From Deltaproteobacteria bacterium (GTDB lineage Bacteria; Myxococcota; B64-G9), in contig JAFDKH010000001.1 of the NCBI GenBank assembly GCA_019307065.1, positions 1 to 64,000 of the forward strand: 64,000 nucleotides of DNA. The letters are read 5' to 3'. This document shows, in pieces, positions 27,566 through 35,222 of this stretch (the stretch's first letter is position 1; every line of letters starts with the position of its first letter). A program made the translations under genes and the position numbers. The notes under the pieces were generated by a model. It worked only from the letters and a program-made list of their open reading frames with translations, was not told where the DNA came from and did not search any database.

Positions 27566-28273
27566 CTACTGCTGTGTCAGTTCATGAAAAGTCTGTTCCA
27601 GTGAACGATCTTCGGAGGTTAACTGTTCGATGGCTGCATCGGCAACGATTTTACCGCGGTGAATAATCGCCACTCTTGAACATATCTGAGTCACTTCCGG
27701 TAAAATATGAGTAGATAAAATTACGGTGTGTTTTTCAGCCAGTTGCTTAATCAGAGCTCGTATTTCGACAATCTGGTTGGGATCGAGCCCGATAGTCGGC
27801 TCATCCAGAATCAGCACCTCGGGATCCCCCAAGAGTGCCTGAGCCAGACCGATTCTTTGCTTGAATCCTTTCGACAAGTTGCCGATCCTTCTGCCGATGA
27901 CATCCGGCAATCCGCAAGCTCTCGCCACCCGTGCGCATTCTTCGATAATCTTCTTTCGGTGTATTCCCTTTATCCGGGCTACAAAAATCAGGTAGGCGGC
28001 TACATCCATGTCCTCGTAGAGCGGAGGCACTTCCGGCAGATAGCCGACTCTTTTCTTGACTTCGAGGGGTTTTTCGAAGACATCAAAGCCGGCGATGGTG
28101 ACATCTCCGCTACTGGCCGGTAAAGCCCCGGTCAGGATACGCATGGTTGTAGTTTTACCAGCGCCGTTGGGCCCTAAGAAGCCAAGAACCTCGCCCTGTT
28201 CCACCTTGAACCGAATTCCATCGACTGCAACAAGATCACGGAATTTCTTGACCAGATTGGCAACTTCAATCAT
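27566..28273 (-). CDS. ABC transporter ATP-binding protein (GldA-like)
   Basis: Walker A GPNGAGKTT, LSKGFKQRIGLAQALLGDPEVLILDEPTIGLDP. Confidence 0.93.
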   Translation of the reverse strand: MIEVANLVKKFRDLVAVDGIRFKVEQGEVLGFLGPNGAGKTTTMRILTGALPASSGDVTIAGFDVFEKPLEVKKRVGYLPEVPPLYEDMDVAAYLIFVARIKGIHRKKIIEECARVARACGLPDVIGRRIGNLSKGFKQRIGLAQALLGDPEVLILDEPTIGLDPNQIVEIRALIKQLAEKHTVILSTHILPEVTQICSRVAIIHRGKIVADAAIEQLTSEDRSLEQTFHELTQQ

Positions 28274-28401
28274 CTTTTTTTACCCCATAATAACGAAGCC
28301 TTATGCGCCTGCGATACTGCATACTCCCCGGCTTGTCAAGAATCAAGATAGCATAGCAATTGACGGAGCAAGAAGTGATTTGATAGTGTAAGAGTCTTAC
28401 T

Positions 28402-29970
28402 ATGGACGAAGAAAGAAAACTCTATTTACCTTACCTGCTTAGCGCTCTGGAGCGAGCGTCTTTTCAGGGCGAACTGATGTTAATCGAAGGTGATGTCCAG
28501 CGGACCATTTTGTTTCGTATGGGCCGGCCGATTAATGTCATGTCGCGCTTGCAAGAAGAAACCCTGGGCCATATTTTGCTTGACGAGGGCAAGCTTACAG
28601 CCGACGAGTACGCCAATTTGCTCGACATGATGGTGCAGACCAAGCAGCGGGCCGGCGAAATTCTGATTGCCATGGGAATCCTGGGGCCCCAAGAGGTTTT
28701 CAGCGTGCTCGAGTTCCAGACCCGTCGAAAACTCCTGAACTGCTTCAAAATGAAAGATTTCGGTTTTTCACTCGAGGAAAAAGCCATAGCACCCGAAAGG
28801 TTGATTTGTAAGGTAAATCCCTCGGAAGTCATTTTCAGTGGCATCCAGGAAGCCTACTCGGTAGATCGCCTGCTAACAGAGTTTCCGGTGGATGAAGAGA
28901 CGGTTTTTATGGCCCGCACAATTCCGGTCGATCAGCCGATCAAAATGGGTCCGCGTGAGAACAGGATATTCAGAGCAATCGGCACCGGCAATCCGATGGT
29001 CAAACTGATGGGCCTCGAGAAAGATCTCCAAATGCTGCTTGCCGTTCTATACAGTTTGCATTCCCTGGGCCTGATTGAGGCCTCGGGCGTTGGTCGACCC
29101 AGCACGACTGACCTCGAACTGGCCTCTTTGCCAACCGAGCTGCCTGAGATCGAAACTGCAGTTCCTGACCAACCTGCCGATCAAGCGATCGATGAAATCG
29201 TCGAGGAATTTGCCACAGCTGACGATGGTTTTCGACCGCCAACTTTGGTCGATGCCTTGATGTCGAGCGATGTAGATCTCGCCCTTGCAAAAAAAGCTTT
29301 ATCCATGGACCAAGACGACCACTTCAAGCTTTTGGATGTTCCCCGCGATGCCAATGAGCATATGCTCAAAACCGCCTATTTCAGACTACTGCGGGACTTT
29401 CATTTACAAGACATCGACAGCCATTATTCGTCCGAGAAAGAACGTGAAATGGCAGATCGACTGCTCGACAAAGCCACGATTGCCTATCGCGAGTTGTCCG
29501 ACGACGAGACCCGCAAGACCTATTTGAAAACCCGCCAGAAATCGGACGTGCGCGAGGTGCCAAAACGAATCCTGGCCGATGTCGAGGCCCAGAAAGGCCA
29601 GCTGGCAATCGCAGCGCGCCGCTACCTGGACGCCATGGAGTTGTATGATGCCGCGACTGGACTCTACCCTGAAGAACCCAGTTATTACTTCAATTTCGGG
29701 TTGGCCGGATATCTCAAAGCCATGGACGAAACCCCGGCCGAGGAACAACTGCCAGATCTCGTGCGCAAGCCATTCCTGAAGGCCGTGGCCATCAAGCCCA
29801 GTTACGATCAGGCCAGGTTGTATCTGGGTTATATTTCGAAACGCAACGGCGACTTCAGGCGCGCCTTGAAAGAATTTCAGAGCGCCATAGACTGCAACCC
29901 GAGAAACAAACGCGCGGCCTCAGAGATTCGCGTAATGAAAAAACGTCTTGAGTCAAAAGGAAAAAGGTGA
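28402..29970 (+). CDS. PATAN/DUF4388 - degenerate J-domain - TPR protein
   Basis: Same architecture as 20945..22576 but HPD replaced (LLRDFHLQDID); C-terminal TPR-like repeats. Confidence 0.8.
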   Translation: MDEERKLYLPYLLSALERASFQGELMLIEGDVQRTILFRMGRPINVMSRLQEETLGHILLDEGKLTADEYANLLDMMVQTKQRAGEILIAMGILGPQEVFSVLEFQTRRKLLNCFKMKDFGFSLEEKAIAPERLICKVNPSEVIFSGIQEAYSVDRLLTEFPVDEETVFMARTIPVDQPIKMGPRENRIFRAIGTGNPMVKLMGLEKDLQMLLAVLYSLHSLGLIEASGVGRPSTTDLELASLPTELPEIETAVPDQPADQAIDEIVEEFATADDGFRPPTLVDALMSSDVDLALAKKALSMDQDDHFKLLDVPRDANEHMLKTAYFRLLRDFHLQDIDSHYSSEKEREMADRLLDKATIAYRELSDDETRKTYLKTRQKSDVREVPKRILADVEAQKGQLAIAARRYLDAMELYDAATGLYPEEPSYYFNFGLAGYLKAMDETPAEEQLPDLVRKPFLKAVAIKPSYDQARLYLGYISKRNGDFRRALKEFQSAIDCNPRNKRAASEIRVMKKRLESKGKR

Positions 29971-29982
29971 GGTGGCCCTTAA

Positions 29983-30717
29983 ATGACTCCAACTTCCAGG
30001 CAAAAAAAAGTAGCCGTTTTCGAGCCGGTTGAGCATTCACGAACATTGCTGGGTGAAGTGCTCGAGAACCTGAGCTATAAGGTAGAGCTTCACAAATCAG
30101 CAACCAAGATTAGCGGGCGGGCGCGGGGGGATAAGATCGTTGACCTGCTTATCATCAACCTGAGCCTGTTAGGCGAGACTTACCAAGAAGTCACTAAACA
30201 GCTCGAGCAACTCAACCTGGCGGGTGATGAAGTCCCTCCGATTATTTGTCTGACAACTTTGCGAGTTTCACAAGATGCCCGCAACCGGCTCGAGCAACTG
30301 GGCGCCGACATAGTTTTCCTTCAATCGGCGCCGTTTATGGAATTGATGTTTGCGATCAATCGGCTGCTATTCCCAAAAATCCGGGAACTGCGCCAGTATA
30401 CTCGGGTCTACGGTGGTTTTCCAATGCAGTTCTTTTATCAAAACGAGTGGCAAGAGGGGGCGGTTTACAACCTCAGCCATCAGGGCGCCTTTATCCAGTG
30501 CGAAAGCCCGCCTCCCGAGAACACCAGACTGCAGGTTCGATTTATCCTGCCCGGCACGAACAACACTCTCCAGGTCGAGGCCCACGTCAATTGGGCAAAC
30601 GATCCCGGGGCGATTCAAGATCAACTTTCTCCGCATGGCATGGGTGTGAGATTTCTGGTCATGAATCAGGAGGAAAGTACGTCGATCGACTTATTTATCA
30701 GCGAGAGGGCTTCCTGA
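29983..30717 (+). CDS. Pseudo-receiver - PilZ protein
   Basis: KVAVFEPVEHSRTLLGEVLENL receiver-like fold lacking acidic pocket; C-term PilZ (GAVYNLSHQGAFIQCE...HVNWAN...GMGVRFL). Confidence 0.7.
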   Translation: MTPTSRQKKVAVFEPVEHSRTLLGEVLENLSYKVELHKSATKISGRARGDKIVDLLIINLSLLGETYQEVTKQLEQLNLAGDEVPPIICLTTLRVSQDARNRLEQLGADIVFLQSAPFMELMFAINRLLFPKIRELRQYTRVYGGFPMQFFYQNEWQEGAVYNLSHQGAFIQCESPPPENTRLQVRFILPGTNNTLQVEAHVNWANDPGAIQDQLSPHGMGVRFLVMNQEESTSIDLFISERAS

Positions 30718-31405
30718 AGCTGTCCTTTTTCCTAATCGCATCCATCTTGCGCTGAACGTCGCGGCTTCGAGCTTGAACCAACTTCTTGACCAGGTCACGC
30801 ACCTTCTTGCGCTGACGCTCTGATAAAAAAAGAAACTCGACTCCCATACCCTTGGGCTGGCCGGTTTCTTTGAGCCAGGCGACTCTGCAGCGCAGCTTGA
30901 TTCCCAGTAGATATCCCGGGGGTTTCAAACGGCATTCCACTTCGGTGCCGACCGGGAAAAGCTGGCTGGTTCGAATAAATGTACCGCCTTCTCCGATGTC
31001 TTCGGCAAATTCATGAATGAAATCGCGATCTCTACGATATGAGACGACATATGAACAGGGCAGTCTTCGGCTGGTCCGGTCGGTAAAATCAACTTGCTTT
31101 CCCTCGGCGTGGTCGAGTACGAGCTGAAGAGTCCGGTTCTCGTCTGAGGGAAATTCGACCTGCACTCCGGGGGGCAGCGGCGGTTCAACAGAAGCGCGCC
31201 GACGCGAGACTATCTTACCGTGTAGCCTGAAAGATCTCTTCTGGGCCGGAAATTCTATGATGACAGTTATCTGTTCCGAGAGCTCCAGTTTACGCCCGGT
31301 TTCTACAAATAATACCCCCAGCCGACCGCGCCGCTGGAAATCTAAAAGAAGTTTCTCCTTTTTAGGGTACCTCGCTGAAACTTCTTTCTTCCTGGGCATA
31401 GACAT
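30698..31405 (-). CDS. Tandem PilZ-domain protein
   Basis: C-terminal PilZ RRLPCSYVVSYRRD...DIGEGGTFIRTSQLFPVGTEVECRLKPPG...RVAWLKE...GMGVEFLFL preceded by a PilZ-like N-terminal half. Confidence 0.75.
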   Translation of the reverse strand: MSMPRKKEVSARYPKKEKLLLDFQRRGRLGVLFVETGRKLELSEQITVIIEFPAQKRSFRLHGKIVSRRRASVEPPLPPGVQVEFPSDENRTLQLVLDHAEGKQVDFTDRTSRRLPCSYVVSYRRDRDFIHEFAEDIGEGGTFIRTSQLFPVGTEVECRLKPPGYLLGIKLRCRVAWLKETGQPKGMGVEFLFLSERQRKKVRDLVKKLVQARSRDVQRKMDAIRKKDSFRKPSR

Positions 31406-31469
31406 ATCTTACCCGGACGATGGCCGGCCTAGCAAGAGTTTCGCCTGTCCTGCGCACGTCCTTCCGCAC

Positions 31470-31543
31470 GTCATCCCGGCAGGTTTTAGGCCGGGACCCA
31501 GTCTTCGTAATATGGATCCCGGCTTAAGACATGCTGGGATGAC
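31470..31543. repeat. REP/MITE-like imperfect inverted repeat (GTCATCCCGGC...GCTGGGATGAC)
   Basis: gtcatcccggcaggttttaggccgggacccag...tggatcccggcttaagacatgctgggatgac; resembles the dispersed GTCATCCCGG palindromes of many genomes. Confidence 0.8.
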
Positions 31544-31595
31544 AGATTTTATTGTAGCATTAGTGTAGACTGGGCCTTAGCCAGCCGGAGAGAAC

Positions 31596-33152
31596 ATGAA
31601 ACCCGAAAACAAATGGTTCTTAATCGCAATTACTTTAACCTGCTTTTTCGTGATCGGGTCGTGCTCGAAAAAAAACAAAGCCCCCAAGTCAGAACAACAT
31701 CAAAAAATCATCGATTCTTTTGAGCCTTTTCCCGCCGACACTGGTCACCTCGTAGCCGAATATTGGTATTCGGTCTGGCTTCAGGACAAACCGGCCGGTT
31801 TTCATCATGTAATAGTCACTCGCCACAAAACACCTGGCGGGCCCCGTTTTTTGTACAAGAGTCACTCAAAAATGATAATGAGAATCGGCCAGGATCAATC
31901 TGAACTGACCTTTGAGGGCAAGGAACTGGTTAATGCAAGTGGCCAACTACTGCGCCTGGAAGAAACCGAGACCGAGAAGGGGGCCGACTCAATTGTTGTA
32001 TCGGCCGGCAAGGTCGACCAGGAAATGATCACTATTCGCGGACCGGAAGTAAAAAAAACGCAATTCGAACCAGAAGCAATTCGCTCGGAGTCCTATCGTT
32101 TCTTGTTTCTTGAACAAAAGCCAAGCATCAATGACACTAAAAACTATCGAACTTTCAAGACCGACTTGGCCGGTTATGTCGACAATCGCCTGGTTGTCAA
32201 AAAGTTGCCGACCGATGAATCAGGCTTTATTGAAGTCGAACAGACAACGGCCGCCATGCTCGGCGTTGTCGCCAAAATCAAGCTCGACGATCAGCTGGTA
32301 CCCCGTGAAACCGTGACCAGCCTGGGGGCTTTGCGCTTACGCTTCAAACGAGAATCCAGGCCGCTGGATTTTAATCAAAACAATGATGCGCCCGATCTTG
32401 CGCAGCTGACAATCATACCCAGCAATGTAAAATTCAAAGAACCCGCGCGGGTCAAGCGAGTGAAATACAGCATTCAAGGTTTTCCCGGTCAGGTCGACGA
32501 GTCCTGGCTGACTGGACCCGGCCAGTCAGCAGTCTCAAGCTCGGCCAAGGGCAGTTTCGTAATTGAAACGACCCGGCCGGGCAAACCGGAATCAATCTCT
32601 TTTCCGCCGAAAATAACTAATCCGAAACTAGAGCGGTTTTTGGTTTCCACGTCGCTCTCTCAGGTCGACGATCCTGAAATTCAGGCGACTGCCAAGAAAA
32701 TCACGGACGGGTTGAGCGACTCATGGATTGCCGCCAAGAGATTGCGTAACTATGTAAGCAGCTCCATTAACGGGACCAGAAGTCTGTCATTCGCCTCGGC
32801 GGCCGAAGTCTTGCGCCAGAAAAAGGGAGACTGTTCAGAGCAATCTGTTCTGCTGGCCACCCTGGCTCGGGCCGTCGGCATTCCAGCCCGCTGCGTTATG
32901 GGTCTGGTTTACGCCGACGGCTCTTACAATCGGCATATGTGGACAGAAGTCTGGGTCGGTCGCTGGCAGCCGCTTGACGCGGCTATGCAGGTCGACTTCA
33001 TCGGCCCCACCTGGATCCGCCTGGGCGTTCATTTGCTGCAACTATCCAGCGACACTCGCGAAGGAATTGGCGGTTTGCTGGCTTTCGCGGCCGATCTAAA
33101 AATCACAGTCGTCGAATTTGAATCTGACGATAGTTCCACTATTTTGCGATGA
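31596..33152 (+). CDS. Transglutaminase-like lipoprotein
   Basis: Lipobox VIGSCSKK; KKGDCSEQSVLLATLARAVGIPARCVMGLVY...HMWTEVWVGRWQPLD Cys-His-Asp triad. Confidence 0.85.
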   Translation: MKPENKWFLIAITLTCFFVIGSCSKKNKAPKSEQHQKIIDSFEPFPADTGHLVAEYWYSVWLQDKPAGFHHVIVTRHKTPGGPRFLYKSHSKMIMRIGQDQSELTFEGKELVNASGQLLRLEETETEKGADSIVVSAGKVDQEMITIRGPEVKKTQFEPEAIRSESYRFLFLEQKPSINDTKNYRTFKTDLAGYVDNRLVVKKLPTDESGFIEVEQTTAAMLGVVAKIKLDDQLVPRETVTSLGALRLRFKRESRPLDFNQNNDAPDLAQLTIIPSNVKFKEPARVKRVKYSIQGFPGQVDESWLTGPGQSAVSSSAKGSFVIETTRPGKPESISFPPKITNPKLERFLVSTSLSQVDDPEIQATAKKITDGLSDSWIAAKRLRNYVSSSINGTRSLSFASAAEVLRQKKGDCSEQSVLLATLARAVGIPARCVMGLVYADGSYNRHMWTEVWVGRWQPLDAAMQVDFIGPTWIRLGVHLLQLSSDTREGIGGLLAFAADLKITVVEFESDDSSTILR

Positions 33153-35031
33153 GCTTATCGATCTCGTCCAGGGACTGTTCCATGGATAAAAAAGCCTGCT
33201 TGTAGGGTTCCGAGCCACTCATGTCTACTCCGCCGATCTTCAATAGCTGGACTGGATACTTGGACCCACCCGACTTGAGCATCTTCAGGTATTTGTCTCG
33301 GGCCTTGTCATCTTTGGCATAAATATTTTCGGCGATGGCTGTAGCCGCAATAAAACTCGTAGTGTATTGGAACATATAGAAATTGTAATAAAAGTGCGGG
33401 ATATAGGCCCATTCAACAGCATACAGCGGGTGAATTTGGATAATACCATCTTTATCCCCATAGTATTCTTTCAGCAACTTCATGTAGAGCTGATCGAGCT
33501 TGTCGGCCGTTAGCGGCTGCCCTTGCTGGGCCAGGTCATGAATGCTCAACTCGAACTCGGCAAACAATGCTTGCCTGAACACCGTTTGGCGAAAGTTCTC
33601 CAGGTGCTGACCAAGCAGAAACAGCCTTTTATTGCGGTCCTTTTCGTTGGCATAGAGATGCAGTCTCAGCAGGTTTTCGTTTACGGTTGAGGCTACCTCG
33701 GCCACGAAAGTTGGATAGTCGGCCAAAACAAATGGCTGATTCTTGTTGCTCAGATAACTGTGCATGGCGTGCCCATATTCATGCGCCATCGTACTCATGC
33801 TTTCGTAGTCATCGTTGTAATTCAGCAAGATGAACGGGTGAACATCGTAGGCATCCCCGGCGCTGTAGGCTCCACTACGCTTGCCCTTGGTGGGATAGAC
33901 ATCCGACCAGCGCTGAGTAAAAGCCTGCTTCAGGATAGCGATGTAATCTTCGCCCAGGGGGGCCAGGGCTTCGATCAAAATCGCCTGGGCTTTATCGTAA
34001 GAGTACTTCATTTTCACGGTCGGAACGATCGATGCATACAAGTCATGGTAGCCGAGTTCGGGCAGCTTCAATAATTTCTTGCGAACCTTGAGAAATCTCC
34101 ACAACAGGGGTCGCGCTGCACGAATTTGCTTGATCATGTTGGTGTAGATATCGGTCGGTACATTCGTCCGGTCGAGCGAACTGTGCAGGTCGCTTTTGTA
34201 TTTTCGCACCTTGGTATAGTAGCTGTCTCGGCTGACAACCCCGGCCAGTAATGCCGCATAACTCTCGCGGAATTTATTCAGAGCCCCGAAAAAAGCCTGG
34301 AACACTTTCAGGCGGTCGTCCCGGTCGACTTCGGCCCGGTAACTGGTGTACATGGCCGGTGTTAAAGTGACTTTTTCGCCGTTCTTCAAACTGATCTCGG
34401 GGTATGGCAAGTTCAAAGTCGAAATCGCCCGATACACATTCGAAGGCACCGCAGCCAAATTGCCTGCCCGGGCAATCAGTTCCTCCTCTTTTTGCGTAAG
34501 AATATGTTTTCTGCGGCGAGTGATATTGTTCAGGTAATGGCGATAGTTTTTGAGCCGCTTTGATTTCAACATAGTCTTCATTTTTTTTGTCGGAATCCGC
34601 AGGATCTCCGGCTCGACAAAAGAAAGGGCAGCTTCCACCTCTGTGCCTATTTTCTGAATTCTGGACTTTAAAGCCTGTCCCTGGCTGTCGCGCGCATCCT
34701 GGTCGTTATTAGCCATTGCATAAATGTGGAGTCGATAGTGTCGTTTGGTCAGGTTAAACTGACGATCTAAACAACTTGCCAGTTTCTTGATGCTGTTTCC
34801 CAGGCTGCCCTTGCACTTCTGTACGGCCTTGACGTCAGCAGACAATTTCTTCAAATCTTCTTCCCACTTGGCCTTGGAAGAATACAAGTCGGAGAGCTTC
34901 CACTTGTGTTTTTCGTCGATTTGGCTCCGCTCTTTGGTCTTTGGGCTCATTTTTTCCTCTCCTGACACCGTGCCAGCCATAATGGTCACACAAAAAAGCA
35001 ACGTCCCAAACAATCTGTAGCAAACATTCAT
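33139..35031 (-). CDS. pepF: Oligoendopeptidase F-like (M3) peptidase with signal peptide
   Basis: MAHEYGHAMHSYL (HExxH-type HEYGH), FVAEVASTVNE; N-term MNVCYRLFGTLLFCVTIMAGTVSG. Confidence 0.9.
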   Translation of the reverse strand: MNVCYRLFGTLLFCVTIMAGTVSGEEKMSPKTKERSQIDEKHKWKLSDLYSSKAKWEEDLKKLSADVKAVQKCKGSLGNSIKKLASCLDRQFNLTKRHYRLHIYAMANNDQDARDSQGQALKSRIQKIGTEVEAALSFVEPEILRIPTKKMKTMLKSKRLKNYRHYLNNITRRRKHILTQKEEELIARAGNLAAVPSNVYRAISTLNLPYPEISLKNGEKVTLTPAMYTSYRAEVDRDDRLKVFQAFFGALNKFRESYAALLAGVVSRDSYYTKVRKYKSDLHSSLDRTNVPTDIYTNMIKQIRAARPLLWRFLKVRKKLLKLPELGYHDLYASIVPTVKMKYSYDKAQAILIEALAPLGEDYIAILKQAFTQRWSDVYPTKGKRSGAYSAGDAYDVHPFILLNYNDDYESMSTMAHEYGHAMHSYLSNKNQPFVLADYPTFVAEVASTVNENLLRLHLYANEKDRNKRLFLLGQHLENFRQTVFRQALFAEFELSIHDLAQQGQPLTADKLDQLYMKLLKEYYGDKDGIIQIHPLYAVEWAYIPHFYYNFYMFQYTTSFIAATAIAENIYAKDDKARDKYLKMLKSGGSKYPVQLLKIGGVDMSGSEPYKQAFLSMEQSLDEIDKLIAK

Positions 35032-35142
35032 GTAGGTCTCCCTTTCGAGCTGTATTTTCCGCTTTATCTGCCTACACTATTCGATGTTCGATCACAAGCG
35101 CATAAAATGTCTTGGGTCTGCTCGTGATATGGTCGGAAACAA

Positions 35143-35174
35143 AAAAGCGCCGGAAGAATCATCTTCCGGCGCTT
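35143..35174 (-). terminator. Intrinsic terminator for the Cys-rich lipoprotein gene
   Basis: Perfect 13-bp stem AAGCGCCGGAAGA / TCTTCCGGCGCTT with 4-nt loop, followed by T-run in the minus-strand sense. Confidence 0.9.
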
Positions 35175-35222
35175 CATCTCATAGCGGCGCCTGTGCCCTA
35201 GGCAAGCACCAGGAGGAAGCCC

